In this document: positions 7,455 through 16,492 of the stretch, piece after piece | Position numbering within the stretch: position 1 is the first letter of the stretch | How the letters are laid out: each line of letters opens with the position of its first letter | Program-made: the position numbers and the translations under genes | Notes under the pieces: model-generated | Database searches by the model: none | Seen by the model: the letters and a program-made list of their open reading frames with translations, nothing else | What the model was told of the DNA's origin: nothing | NCBI GenBank assembly: GCA_913045445.1 | Contig: CAJWQP010000008.1 | Coordinates: 1 to 54,307, forward strand | Length of the DNA stretch: 54,307 nucleotides | Direction of reading: 5' to 3' | Source of the DNA: an uncultured Nitrospina sp. | Lineage (GTDB): Bacteria; Nitrospinota; Nitrospinia; Nitrospinales; VA-1

Positions 7455-10088
7455 TTATTTCAGGAATTGCGATCCCACTAAAGCAACCTCTTCATCACGT
7501 GATGTCACTTGGCCATTAACCCGTGCGTCCCGCAGGGTTTTTAAAACGTCTTGAAACACCGGACCAGGCTTCATTCCCATTCCGATCAGATCTTCACCGG
7601 TGAGTTCTGTCTTCGCTGACGAACAATACTGATTGAAATAAAGCATCGCATGTTTGTTCACTTGGTCGCTGGAACAAACAGCAAGCAAAAGAATCACCGC
7701 TTCAATCGACAGCTCTGACAAAACATCGTACACTTCGCTGGGCTTGAGCTCGCACCCATCGTTAAACTTATCTTTCGCTTTAACAAAGTGTCCCCTGTCA
7801 AGACGCATTCGGTTCCTGATTTTCATAGGAATGTGAAGACGCTCCATGGCTTTTTCAAACGCGGCCTCTTTCATAGCGATGAACAACGCATGAAAATAAA
7901 CGAACCAAACCTCAGGTTTTTTAGCCATCGGAACCATTTTCGCCCAGGTCAATACACCGTCTATTTTTTCCAGGACCAGCCTGTGAGAATCATCTTCTGT
8001 AATATCTGGAACTATTAAATAAAGTAGAGAAAGCTCCCGCATCCGGTCAATACACTTCATAGGGTCAGATTCCCGCAGGAGAAGCTTTAGCTCATTCATG
8101 AGACGCGTCCCACTCAACTGATTGACCAGATTATTCTTGATCGCGCTCTTCATAAAAGCTCTTGTTTGGCGACCTATACGAAAACCAAACCTCTGCTCGA
8201 ATCGAATGGCGCGAAAAATACGGCACGGATCTTCGATAAAACTCAAATTATGAAGAACACGGATAGAGCCATCTTTTAAATCCATTTCGCCATTAAAATA
8301 ATCAATCAGACAAAATGCTCCCTGCCCGTTTAACTTAACTGCCATACTATTTATTGTGAAATCCCGGCGGAAAAGATCGGACTTGACGGAGCTACGTTCC
8401 ACCTTTGGCAAGGCACCCGGATGCGAATAATATTCCATCCTGGCCGTTGCGACATCTATACGGGACCGATCCTTCAGCAGAACCACTGAGGTGCCAAACT
8501 TATCATGGCTCTTAGTCCGCCCATTAAATTCCTTGGCCAGAGTTTCGGCAAAGGCAATGCCATCGCCCTCCACAACAAGGTCAATATCAAAGTTCTGGAT
8601 GTTGAGTAGTAAATCCCTCACAAACCCGCCTACAACATAAACTTCCACTTTTTCTCGATCGGCGATTTGAGAGATTGAATCCAGCAGAGCCATCACGTCT
8701 ATATGCAACCGCTCTTTCAAGAGACTCTTCACACTTTTCATGGACTCTCTTTTCCCATCAAACAAACGCGGAGTATCAAATCCACTAGAGACCATATCCC
8801 GGTGTAGCACCCTGAGCAAATCTCCCCGGCTGACGATGCCTGCCAGATTTTTTGAAACCGGGTCAATCACCGGAACCAGCTTTTGTTTTTCTTCAATAAT
8901 AATGGGAGCAATCGATTTAAAATAAGCGTCCGGTGTTGTAACCGAAAAATCACTAATCATAAAATCTTTCACCTTTGCATCTTTCATTTTATGGTGGATC
9001 GCTTTTTCAACTATCTGGCGCGTGATCAAACCCACAGGCTTGTTATCTGCCAGGACAGGAAGAGTGTTCAAGTTGAACCGGGTGAGCGTTTTTTCAACAG
9101 ACAAAAGGCTCTCACCCCCGGTGGCCGATTGAACCGGAAAATGCATGATATCGCTAACCCGGTGCAAGGGTTGCAGGCTCGCGTGAAGAAGTTCAAAAAG
9201 TTTTTCTCGAACCTGAACCAGTGTCTGGTTTTTGATACTTACGGAAGCCGCACAACTGTGCCCACCACCACCCAGATGTTTCGCCACTTCAGCGACATTG
9301 ACTTCGTCACAGCGACTTCGGGCAATTACATAAACCCCTTGATCCAGTCTCACCAAGGCAAACAAAGCCTTTAAATTTTCCAGGTCCATCACCTGAGAGA
9401 CCACATATGACACATCCTCCACATAAAAATCCTCAGAAGCGGTGGTCATCGCCACCTCCACTCCATTGATATTATGTGATTCAATATTCGAGACCAACTG
9501 GTTGAGAATTTCAATCTGTTGCGAATTCAGACGAGGTTGCACGAAACGCGCTACAGTTTCCATATTCGCGCCGGAGGCAACAAGTTTTCCTGCCGCTGAA
9601 AAGTCTTCCGGTGTTGTCGACACGGAAAACAACGATTGTGTGTCCTGAAATATCCCAAGAACCATGAGTGTGCTCTCCTCCGGCGTCAGAGAAATATTTT
9701 TCCCTTCAAGAATTTCGCACAGGATAGTCGCAGAGGCCCCTCTTTTTTTGATAACACACTTGGCCCCCGCAAGAGCATCCGCGACCTCCTCAGGATGATG
9801 GTCATAGATATGGACCTCTAAATTTGGATTATCCAGCAGTGATTGAAAAACACCGATTCGCCCGGGGTCATGCGTATCCACAATGATAAGCTGACTGACC
9901 GCATCGAGATCTATATCCTTAATACGGGAAAATCCAGGGAATGGGGTGGACTGCTTTAAAAATTCATTCACGCCTTTTTCAGTTGAGCCGGAAAAAACCA
10001 GCCTCGCAGAAGGATAAAGCTTGCGCGCGGCCACCATCGAGGCAAGACAATCAAAGTCCGCATTTAAATGAGTAGTAATGACCTGCAT
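7455..10088 (-). CDS. tRNA nucleotidyltransferase (CCA/A-adding) with DHH and CBS domains
   Basis: 877 residues in three parts. The N-terminal DHH/DHHA1 phosphoesterase (about 1-305) has VDTHDPGR, IYDHHPEE and GGGGHSCAAS. Two CBS domains follow (about 315-430; VSDIMHF, VKDFMIS). The C-terminal class II nucleotidyltransferase (about 470-870) has VVGGFVRDLL, NFDIDLVVEGDG and RRDFTINSMA. This triple architecture is known from Aquificae, Deltaproteobacteria and relatives, where it is a CCA- or A-adding enzyme maturing tRNA 3' ends. The DHH part may act as an oligoribonucleotide nuclease, and the CBS pair may sense adenylates. The tRNA genes at 51.1 kb already encode CCA, so here it would mainly repair ends. 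It is the first gene of a probable two-gene operon with the purine permease. Confidence 0.92.
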   Translation of the reverse strand: MQVITTHLNADFDCLASMVAARKLYPSARLVFSGSTEKGVNEFLKQSTPFPGFSRIKDIDLDAVSQLIIVDTHDPGRIGVFQSLLDNPNLEVHIYDHHPEEVADALAGAKCVIKKRGASATILCEILEGKNISLTPEESTLMVLGIFQDTQSLFSVSTTPEDFSAAGKLVASGANMETVARFVQPRLNSQQIEILNQLVSNIESHNINGVEVAMTTASEDFYVEDVSYVVSQVMDLENLKALFALVRLDQGVYVIARSRCDEVNVAEVAKHLGGGGHSCAASVSIKNQTLVQVREKLFELLHASLQPLHRVSDIMHFPVQSATGGESLLSVEKTLTRFNLNTLPVLADNKPVGLITRQIVEKAIHHKMKDAKVKDFMISDFSVTTPDAYFKSIAPIIIEEKQKLVPVIDPVSKNLAGIVSRGDLLRVLHRDMVSSGFDTPRLFDGKRESMKSVKSLLKERLHIDVMALLDSISQIADREKVEVYVVGGFVRDLLLNIQNFDIDLVVEGDGIAFAETLAKEFNGRTKSHDKFGTSVVLLKDRSRIDVATARMEYYSHPGALPKVERSSVKSDLFRRDFTINSMAVKLNGQGAFCLIDYFNGEMDLKDGSIRVLHNLSFIEDPCRIFRAIRFEQRFGFRIGRQTRAFMKSAIKNNLVNQLSGTRLMNELKLLLRESDPMKCIDRMRELSLLYLIVPDITEDDSHRLVLEKIDGVLTWAKMVPMAKKPEVWFVYFHALFIAMKEAAFEKAMERLHIPMKIRNRMRLDRGHFVKAKDKFNDGCELKPSEVYDVLSELSIEAVILLLAVCSSDQVNKHAMLYFNQYCSSAKTELTGEDLIGMGMKPGPVFQDVLKTLRDARVNGQVTSRDEEVALVGSQFLK

Positions 10089-10159
10089 GATCAGAAGAGG
10101 TAGCTATTATTAATAATAAAATCAATTAGTTATAAAAACAACCACTAAGGAAAGTTGAG

Positions 10160-10183
10160 TTATATAGGCAACTATATAGGCAA
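10160..10183. repeat. Two tandem copies of a 12-bp unit
   Basis: The units TTATATAGGCAA and CTATATAGGCAA are adjacent and differ only in the first base. They lie 72-95 bp upstream of the tRNA nucleotidyltransferase start. They could be a paired operator site or chance slippage. Confidence 0.5.
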
Positions 10184-10332
10184 TGATGCCTTTCTTGAAA
10201 CAATTATAATAATTCTATCTTATTTTGACTATAACGGGGAGAAGAAAGAAACACGCCCAATAAGAATGAGACTGGTTGTATTGATACTAAGAGGTGAGAG
10301 ATGGCATGAGGCTTCAAACTGTTCGCCGCCAA

Positions 10333-10363
10333 CAAAAAAAGAAAAACCCCGGTTGCAGGGTTT
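10333..10363 (-). terminator. Rho-independent terminator of the SurA-N/DsbA gene
   Basis: On the reverse strand AAACCC pairs with GGGTTT around an 8-base loop and is followed by a T-rich run. It lies about 55 bp after the stop codon at 10417. Confidence 0.65.
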
Positions 10364-10416
10364 GAAATGTAATCGGGAATTCTTGAGAAAAATGCCTTCA
10401 AAAAATACGTGAGGGC

Positions 10417-11496
10417 TTATCTGGACAAATTGGCCTCAGCGCGGGAGATGGAGAGATATTTTTCGATAGATGCTTTGAACTTTTCCAGCGATACCGCGCC
10501 GGACATCAATTCACCGTGTACAGTACGGGTCTCAGGGTCGTAGGTTCCCAGAATAAATGTGGGAGTTCCCCGGATGCCCAGCTTCATCCCCTCTCTCAAG
10601 TCACTGCTGACTCTGTCTTTATATTTTCTTTCTTTGAGACAGGTCTGAAACCGTCGCATATTTTTAACTCCGGCTTTCTTGGCGAACTGGTGGAGGTTTG
10701 TCCTTGAAACCGGATCTTTATTATCGTAAAAAAGCTTTTGTAATTCCCAAAACCTCCCCTGATCACGGGCACATTCGACCGACTCTGCCATATACTTCGC
10801 TTCTTTGTGAAACTCCAAAGGAAAATGCCGATAACCGAATTGAACCTCTTTACTGTACAACTTCCGGAGTTTGTCCAGTGTACCCTGCACTCGTTTGCAG
10901 AATGGACATTGAAAATCTGAATACTCCAGGAGGAAGACCCTGCGGGAAGAGGAGTCGCCTTCATCAGACCAAAGCATCGCTGTGTTAATCTCGGCCTTCA
11001 ACTTAAATTCCAGTGGCGCCTGAAGGTAAACATTGGCCCAACCTTTTTCGATCGCCAACTGATATCGTTCTTCCAAATAAGCGCTGGCATATACTTTTTT
11101 AAGATATTCTGTGATCTCAGCCCGCATTTTTTCCAGCGTACCCATCTCCTTGATGCCAGGCGTGTTTGTGTAAAAACGAGTAACATCATCCTGACTCGGC
11201 AAAGGCGCATCCGTTAATTTCAGTTCAGGGTGACTTTTAGCTAACTTATTAAGAACTTTTTCTTTCAATACCTGCGACTGCATTTTATACAGTTGAACCA
11301 TCGCGTCATGAATCTGAGCATTTTTCAAATCCTCAAGAACGACAGGCTCACCGTCAACAATGGCCACGATAGGATTGTTAGTGAATGGACGAAGTTCGTT
11401 TGAATCGGCGGCTACCGGGGAGGACGCGACTCCCAGAAGAGAGATCAAAGCGGATATTCCCAGAAACCTCGCAAAATGAAATGAAAAAAACTGCAT
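10417..11496 (-). CDS. Exported SurA-N-like/DsbA-like fusion protein
   Basis: About 359 residues from the ATG at 11496; a frame to 11541 is open, but the shorter start gives a normal signal peptide. The first 150 residues after the signal resemble the helical N-domain of SurA-type chaperone-isomerases (IVAIVDGEPVVLEDLKNAQ). The second half is a DsbA/DsbG-like thioredoxin domain: LLEYSDFQCPFCKRV carries the CPFC active site, and GIRGTPTFILG the cis-proline loop. The parvulin domain of SurA is absent. The protein probably binds unfolded exported proteins and acts on their thiols, similar to the thioredoxin-domain proteins of the BdbD/DsbA group. It is followed by a terminator. Confidence 0.8.
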   Translation of the reverse strand: MQFFSFHFARFLGISALISLLGVASSPVAADSNELRPFTNNPIVAIVDGEPVVLEDLKNAQIHDAMVQLYKMQSQVLKEKVLNKLAKSHPELKLTDAPLPSQDDVTRFYTNTPGIKEMGTLEKMRAEITEYLKKVYASAYLEERYQLAIEKGWANVYLQAPLEFKLKAEINTAMLWSDEGDSSSRRVFLLEYSDFQCPFCKRVQGTLDKLRKLYSKEVQFGYRHFPLEFHKEAKYMAESVECARDQGRFWELQKLFYDNKDPVSRTNLHQFAKKAGVKNMRRFQTCLKERKYKDRVSSDLREGMKLGIRGTPTFILGTYDPETRTVHGELMSGAVSLEKFKASIEKYLSISRAEANLSR

Positions 11497-11644
11497 GGAG
11501 GCAATACCTTGTAGATAGGAGGACAAGCTGGCGATCACCATGAATGATGAGTGGCTGTATGCGCTCGGTTACTTTAATTATCCCTATTTGGGGATAATTT
11601 CGCAATGAGTTGTTTGCAACAAAAGCAACTAATTAATCAGCCAC

Positions 11645-12547
11645 TCAACCGGCTTTTACTTCTTCCGGATTCAAAAATTTATGACAGTTATCAGCCAATG
11701 CTAAAAAAGCCTTGGACGCGGCAGAATCAGGACGTGACATAACAACCGGCTCACCCTTATCAGACTGAGCTACGATGTCTGCGTCAAGAGGAATCTTTCC
11801 CAAGAAAGGAAGAACCAGTTCCTCGGCCAGCCTTTCTCCACCACCTGTTGCGAACACGTCAATATCCTCCTTACAGTGCGGACAATTCAGCGTACTCATA
11901 TTCTCGACAACACCCACAATAGGGACATTACTGTCGCGGGCAAATGAAATCATTTTTCTGGCATCGAGCAAAGCCAGTTCCTGTGGTGTAGTGACAATCA
12001 CTGCTCCGTCGACCTCACCTATGAAATCAATGATGGTGATCTGCTCGTTACCCGTTCCGGGAGGCAAGTCGATCAGGAGATAGTCCAGCTCTCCCCACTG
12101 AATATTGCCCAACAATTCGATGATGAAATCATACTTTACTGCGTCGCGCCAGGCGATATGCATATTGGGGTCTTCTATCAAAAATCCCAGAGAGGCAACT
12201 TTGAGACCGTTGGCCGTTTCATACGGATCAATCCCCTCATCCGTAGCTTTCAAGCGAACTTGTTCCGCGTTCAAAAGCTTTGGTACATTGGGGCCATGCA
12301 GGTCGGCATCGGCCAGCCCTACCTTATAACCCTTTTCCGCCAAAGCCACTGCGAGGTTGGTCGTCACGGTACTTTTACCCACTCCCCCCTTGTTACTTCC
12401 CACGATAAGCTTGAATTTAATATCACCCATCCGCTTGTTGACCAACCAGCGGTTATGCTCGTTTTTGTCTGCCTTGCAATCAGTATCATTGTTGTGCTCA
12501 CACATTTCGCATGTGTGAAGGAGCCTGCAATCTCCAGTAACTACCAT
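11645..12547 (-). CDS. Mrp/NBP35-family P-loop ATPase (iron-sulfur cluster carrier)
   Basis: 300 residues. The deviant Walker A, SNKGGVGKST (about residues 52-61), together with DADLHGPNVP and LPPGTGN identifies the Mrp/ApbC/NBP35 family, which carries and delivers Fe-S clusters. The N-terminus has an extra cysteine-rich stretch (CRLLHTCEMCEHNNDTDC), reminiscent of the N-terminal ferredoxin-like cluster of NBP35. A CPHC motif near residue 220 would be the bridging cluster site. A good Shine-Dalgarno (GGAGG) precedes the ATG. The gene is upstream of the SurA-N/DsbA fusion by 148 bp on the same strand. Confidence 0.9.
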   Translation of the reverse strand: MVVTGDCRLLHTCEMCEHNNDTDCKADKNEHNRWLVNKRMGDIKFKLIVGSNKGGVGKSTVTTNLAVALAEKGYKVGLADADLHGPNVPKLLNAEQVRLKATDEGIDPYETANGLKVASLGFLIEDPNMHIAWRDAVKYDFIIELLGNIQWGELDYLLIDLPPGTGNEQITIIDFIGEVDGAVIVTTPQELALLDARKMISFARDSNVPIVGVVENMSTLNCPHCKEDIDVFATGGGERLAEELVLPFLGKIPLDADIVAQSDKGEPVVMSRPDSAASKAFLALADNCHKFLNPEEVKAG

Positions 12548-12867
12548 CTGAACCTCCGGAATGTATAAATCGTCAAACTAACGGGGGAAACCCTGATTAT
12601 TAATGAATTTATAGAGGTTATGGAACTCTCTTTTGGATGTCAAGGGAAATACGGCCCACTCCAGAACCTCAGCCTTATAAAATCAAAAAAATAACTGCAA
12701 AAAAACCGAATCTTTTAGACCCTTTCAGTAATCTCAGTCTGTCAAAGGTTTCAAGCTTTGTCTGAACAGGGTAATTGGCAGCGATTGTTTGTCGCTGAAT
12801 TTCATAATTTTTCATCCCGGATAATCCGATTTTTTTAACTGTATTAATTTAAAGGAGTTTTGTTTTC
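12548..12867. other. Divergent intergenic region (about 320 bp)
   Basis: AT-rich, with no open frame that looks coding. It must hold the promoters for the Mrp gene (leftward) and the DUF4399 gene (rightward), but no clear -35/-10 pair could be assigned. It ends with a strong ribosome site (AAAGGAG) before 12868. Confidence 0.5.
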
Positions 12868-13281
12868 ATGAAAAAGATTTCAATCAAATGTCTCATGGTT
12901 TCTGTAATGGCCCTCGTACTCGGTGCGTCCACCGTTTATGCGGGTGGTGCCGTAGTCATAACAGAGCCCGCAACCGGCGCGACTGTTTCCAATCCGGTAA
13001 AAGTCTGCATGGCGGTTGATGGGGTAGAAGTGCAACCTGCTAAAAAAGGTGTTAACCCTGGGAAAGGCCATCATCATCTACTGATCGATGTTGATCTTCC
13101 TACCGATCTCAGCAAGGGAATCGGTAAAGATGCCAACCATGTCCACATGGGCGATGGCTCTACCTGTAAGGAATTGAAACTGAGTGCAGGGAAACACGTC
13201 ATCCACACCCTGTTCGCCAATGGCAAGCACGTTCCCTTCAATCCAGCGATCACCTCGACGGTTATCGTGACCGTCAAGTAA
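12868..13281 (+). CDS. Exported DUF4399-family protein
   Basis: 137 residues with a clear signal peptide (cleavage after about residue 25, VYA). The mature part holds the conserved DUF4399 pattern: ITEPATGATVSNPVKVCM, then GHHHLLIDVDLP, then a short cysteine-containing segment (GDGSTCKELKL), and a C-terminal strand ending in an Ig-like ITSTVIVTVK. The histidine trio GHHH and a later NHVHMGDG could bind metal, which is inferred. It appears to be a single-gene unit: strong Shine-Dalgarno before the start and a strong terminator directly after. Function unknown. Confidence 0.85.
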   Translation: MKKISIKCLMVSVMALVLGASTVYAGGAVVITEPATGATVSNPVKVCMAVDGVEVQPAKKGVNPGKGHHHLLIDVDLPTDLSKGIGKDANHVHMGDGSTCKELKLSAGKHVIHTLFANGKHVPFNPAITSTVIVTVK

Positions 13282-13301
13282 CATTTCTTCAGAATGTCCA
13301 C

Positions 13302-13330
13302 CTTCCCTCTTTCGAGGGAGGCTTTTTTTT
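13302..13330 (+). terminator. Rho-independent terminator after the DUF4399 gene
   Basis: An eight-base-pair stem (CTTCCCTC with GAGGGAGG, one G-T pair) around a TTTC loop, followed by eight T residues. Confidence 0.85.
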
Positions 13331-13466
13331 GGACAAAATCTTCGTTAACCAATTTCCGCTGATAACTGAAAACAGACCCATCACTCGAAACCCATATGAA
13401 ATTTATGGTATCCTTTATCTAATCATTTCATTGGACTTCCAGTGCATCTGGCACTATTTTAACCCT

Positions 13467-14828
13467 ATGCCTTACTCACAAATTAAAAAATCCCTGGTCC
13501 TGTTGTTAGCCTTGGCGCTGACATGGACCCTCTCTATCCAGCCGGTCCATGCATACGCGGTCAACAAAAGCGCTGTTGTCCTTCTGGTGGCAAAAGATTC
13601 TGCCAGGAAAATGCTTGGGACGGGAACAGGATTCATTGTTAAGCCGGAGGGGGTTCTGGTCACAAACTACCATGTACTGCTCGACGCCGCTGATATCACA
13701 GCGGTCATGTCCAGCGGCGACCGGGTTAAGGTGAAGTCTGTGTTAAAAGTTGACCGAGAGAAAGACTTTGCCCTCCTGCAACTGACAGAGGGCGCCTACT
13801 CCACGCTGGAAATTGGTGACTCTGATCAACTCAAAGAATTTGATTACCTGAGTGCGCTTGGGTTTTTATCGCAAAACGCTCTGCAAGCGAATGGTCAAAG
13901 TAACGGTAAGGGAATGGTTATACAAACCTTCGGCTTTGTCCTGGGCATCCATCCACAGGCGCAAACCGATTTCCCATTCATCTACACAACCGCTTCGTTC
14001 GGCCCGGGATTCAGCGGCGGTCCGGTCGTGAACCAGAAAAACCGTGTGGTTGGCGTTGCTACGGTAGAGGGTCGGTCAATCAATCTGGCACTGCCCATCA
14101 ATTTCATAAAACCGTTTCTTGATAGCAAAGATGAAATGTCTCTGGCTGACCTGCTGAAAGCTGATAAAAATTCCAAGGAAGCTCATTACTACAGAGGAAA
14201 TTATTACCTGTACGTCCAGGGGGACCCCGACAAGGCGGTGAAAGAATTTGAATCCGTTCTCAAGCAGGACGATTCTTTCGTACTCGCGCATTATGATCTG
14301 GCCGCCGCCTATCAAAGTCAGGGACAGGCTGACCGTGCCATCAAAGAATACGAAAGGGCTAACGCACTCAACCCTGCTTTTCCTGAGGGAAGTTCCAATC
14401 TGGGGGGATATTATTTTCGCCAGCAAAAATATGAGCAGGCGGTAAAGCTGTTCAAACAGGCTCTCAAGGCATATCCAAACTTCATTCAGGCGCATTCCAA
14501 CCTGGGCGCAGTCCTCAATAAACTGAATCGATCAAGTGAAGCCGTGCCTCATCTTGAAAAAGCCATCCAACTCGATCCGGGTTTTGGCATCGCCTATTTC
14601 AATCTGGGAAATGCCCATATCAATCTGGACAACCTCGATGAAGCCCGCAAAGCCTATGATATGGCTGTAGAAAAAGGCATCGATTTCCTGTCACTGCATT
14701 GGAACCTGCATAAGATCCACAGTCGCCAGGGAAGAAGTGTGGATGCCAAACGGGAATTGGAAATCATCCTTCAAATCGACCCACAAAATCCGGACGCACA
14801 AAAAAAGTTCAAAGAACTTTCCCGTTAA
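13467..14828 (+). CDS. Exported trypsin-like serine protease with C-terminal TPR repeats
   Basis: 453 residues from the ATG at 13467. The frame is open back to 13329, but that would run into the preceding terminator and bury the signal peptide. A signal peptide (1-29) is followed by an HtrA/DegP-type protease domain with the full triad: His69 in TNYHVL, Asp100 in EKDFALLQL, Ser183 in GFSGGPV. From about residue 235 to the end run about six tetratricopeptide repeats (AHYDLAAAYQSQGQADRAI, AHSNLGAVLNKLNRSSEAV and similar). No PDZ domain is present; the TPR array takes its place. The likely role is periplasmic proteolysis guided by partner binding. Confidence 0.87.
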   Translation: MPYSQIKKSLVLLLALALTWTLSIQPVHAYAVNKSAVVLLVAKDSARKMLGTGTGFIVKPEGVLVTNYHVLLDAADITAVMSSGDRVKVKSVLKVDREKDFALLQLTEGAYSTLEIGDSDQLKEFDYLSALGFLSQNALQANGQSNGKGMVIQTFGFVLGIHPQAQTDFPFIYTTASFGPGFSGGPVVNQKNRVVGVATVEGRSINLALPINFIKPFLDSKDEMSLADLLKADKNSKEAHYYRGNYYLYVQGDPDKAVKEFESVLKQDDSFVLAHYDLAAAYQSQGQADRAIKEYERANALNPAFPEGSSNLGGYYFRQQKYEQAVKLFKQALKAYPNFIQAHSNLGAVLNKLNRSSEAVPHLEKAIQLDPGFGIAYFNLGNAHINLDNLDEARKAYDMAVEKGIDFLSLHWNLHKIHSRQGRSVDAKRELEIILQIDPQNPDAQKKFKELSR

Positions 14829-14846
14829 ACATAGCAATTCGCCAAT

Positions 14847-15782
14847 TCACCACTCCGCCAAAACTCCCGCGATAACTGAAAACACAATGCCAAGGCTTTC
14901 AGGCGAACATTTGTCCAGGGTATCGGAAATCTTGTGCCAGTAAGGATAATCAAAATCGATCAACACAATGGAGGGGATTCCAAATTTAATAAATGGAAGG
15001 TGATCGTCCTGGATGCTGTATTTACTTTTTTCATTGAACTGGGAAAAGTTTTTTCGTCTCGCCATGTCGTATACACGTTGGATTAATTTGGGACCACTAC
15101 GCATGGAGTAGGTCTCTTTGAAAATCTCAAGGTCCTTGTCGCCAACCATATCAACCACAAGCACCGCCTTTGGCCTCTGGTCCTCAGGAAGCTTTTCCAA
15201 CTGGTTAGCGTGGAAATTAGACCCAAGAAACATTTCACCCGAACCACTTTTCCCAAAATCCTCACCATCGAAAAACATGAGCCGAACCGGTTGGCTCACC
15301 GGATGTTCCTTCAAGTATCTGGCTAGTCCTAATAGAACCGCCGTGCCTGACCCCCCGTCATTGACCCCAGGGATAGGACTTTTTCTCAGCTCGGGATCGG
15401 ATTCCTGATCAGCGAAAGGGCGAGTATCGTAATGCGCTCCAATGAGGACAGGACGTCCCCCGGCAGTCCCATTAAAAACAAATTCGATATTGACCATCCT
15501 CATCTGTTCGCCATTATGCCGCGTGACAATGAAAGGATGCTCCAAAACATCATCAGCAAATTGCGCCCCCACCCGCCTGAGCAATTCCAGAACCTGAGTA
15601 TATCCCTTTGTGCCCACATACCGGGGACCAAACCCGGATAATGTTTCGAGATAACCCCACATGATTCGAGAATATTTCTCCTCAGCGAAAGGCTCGGCAT
15701 GGGCTGTTCCCGGAAATACGGAAAAAATACTCAACATGCACCAGACAGCAATCCACGAACAGTCTTTAATCGATATCTTCAA
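14847..15782 (-). CDS. Exported M28-family zinc peptidase / glutaminyl cyclase-like protein
   Basis: 311 residues with a signal peptide (about 1-29, TAHA). Zinc-site motifs of the M28 fold are in order: GAHYDTRP, NDGGSG, FDGEDFG, VVDMVGD, and DDHLPF with YWH near the C-terminus. The last set resembles bacterial and eukaryotic glutaminyl-peptide cyclotransferases, so the enzyme may cyclise N-terminal glutamine or be an aminopeptidase; sequence alone does not decide. It follows the Nudix gene by 9 bp, with AAGGAG upstream of its ATG. It is convergent with the protease/TPR gene, with only 18 bp between the stops. Confidence 0.87.
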   Translation of the reverse strand: MKISIKDCSWIAVWCMLSIFSVFPGTAHAEPFAEEKYSRIMWGYLETLSGFGPRYVGTKGYTQVLELLRRVGAQFADDVLEHPFIVTRHNGEQMRMVNIEFVFNGTAGGRPVLIGAHYDTRPFADQESDPELRKSPIPGVNDGGSGTAVLLGLARYLKEHPVSQPVRLMFFDGEDFGKSGSGEMFLGSNFHANQLEKLPEDQRPKAVLVVDMVGDKDLEIFKETYSMRSGPKLIQRVYDMARRKNFSQFNEKSKYSIQDDHLPFIKFGIPSIVLIDFDYPYWHKISDTLDKCSPESLGIVFSVIAGVLAEW

Positions 15783-15791
15783 TGTTTCTCC

Positions 15792-16196
15792 TTACAATAC
15801 CCAGCGTTTCGAAAAATAATCCTTCAGGATATCCGCATGATCGAACACCAGCGGTTCTGGCAAATTATACTCTGTAAAAACACCTATATTCCTGGCATCT
15901 GATGCCGCTTTAGGAGTTCCTTTGGCTCGTGCTAAAAATACAATTGAAATATTGTGCTGTCGGGCATCCCGACCAAGGTCTGAATATGCATGAAATTGCC
16001 CCACAATTTCAACCTCCAGACAGGTCTCCTCTCTGGCCTCGCGCTCGGCGGCATGCTCCAGAGTCTCTCCATAATCCACATATCCACCTGGCAATGCCCA
16101 GCCATGAGGTTCATTTTCTCGCTCAATCAGTATAATCCCCTCATTTTCCATCTTTATGATGATATCCACTGTAGGGACCGGATTCCGATATATCAC
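15792..16196 (-). CDS. Nudix hydrolase
   Basis: 134 residues. A complete Nudix box GX5EX7REUXEEXGU starts at about residue 38 ([21 protein letters not shown]). The preceding GWALPGG is typical of ADP-ribose/MutT-like housecleaning hydrolases. It hydrolyses a nucleoside diphosphate linked to another moiety; the substrate is not predictable here. It is the first gene of a two-gene unit with the M28 peptidase. Confidence 0.92.
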   Translation of the reverse strand: MIYRNPVPTVDIIIKMENEGIILIERENEPHGWALPGGYVDYGETLEHAAEREAREETCLEVEIVGQFHAYSDLGRDARQHNISIVFLARAKGTPKAASDARNIGVFTEYNLPEPLVFDHADILKDYFSKRWVL

Positions 16197-16355
16197 CTGA
16201 AAAACCTTTCATTTTTTGCTAAAACCCGACACTTCCACGCCGTTAAATATTGGGTCTATATTGCCTACTATCCTTGACAAATGGGCAGATTACCAGTAGT
16301 TTTATAGGGAATTAGGGCTTATGAAAAAAAGCATAACTCTTTTTTTTAAAAAGCC

Positions 16356-16382
16356 TTAAGTTATTAAGCGGTTTCCCGATAA
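16356..16382 (+). promoter_or_regulatory. Sigma-28 (FliA)-type promoter for flgM
   Basis: TTAAGTTA, exactly 11 bases, then CCCGATAA. Against the consensus TAAAGTTT-N11-GCCGATAA this matches 13 of 16 positions with perfect spacing. It lies about 110 bp before the flgM start. The leader between them contains GC-rich complementary segments (AGGCC ... GGCCCC) that may fold. Confidence 0.75.
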
Positions 16383-16492
16383 GCCAATCAGCAGGTAGGC
16401 CTTGAAACAAGCTGTGGAGGCAAAGGCCCCGGCTAACAATAACTAACTAGCTAAAATTCAAGAGCTTAGGAACCCCGGACCAGGTTTAAGTT

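Larger units (their letters stand above)
10089..10416. other. Intergenic spacer with a 12-bp tandem repeat and a terminator
   Basis: No convincing gene. A 65-codon reverse frame at 10204-10401 has no ribosome site or recognisable family. The spacer holds the upstream region of the nucleotidyltransferase gene, a short tandem repeat at 10160-10183 and a reverse-strand terminator at 10333-10363. Confidence 0.6.

Noticed and set aside
10204-10401. A 65-codon reverse frame
   Set aside because: It contains the terminator of the upstream gene, has no ribosome site and no recognisable family.
13329-13466. N-terminal extension of the protease/TPR gene
   Set aside because: It begins inside the terminator of the previous gene and would put 46 residues ahead of a clear signal peptide.
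16383-16492. A riboswitch in the flgM leader
   Set aside because: No known aptamer consensus, including c-di-GMP types, fits; only loose self-complementarity is visible.
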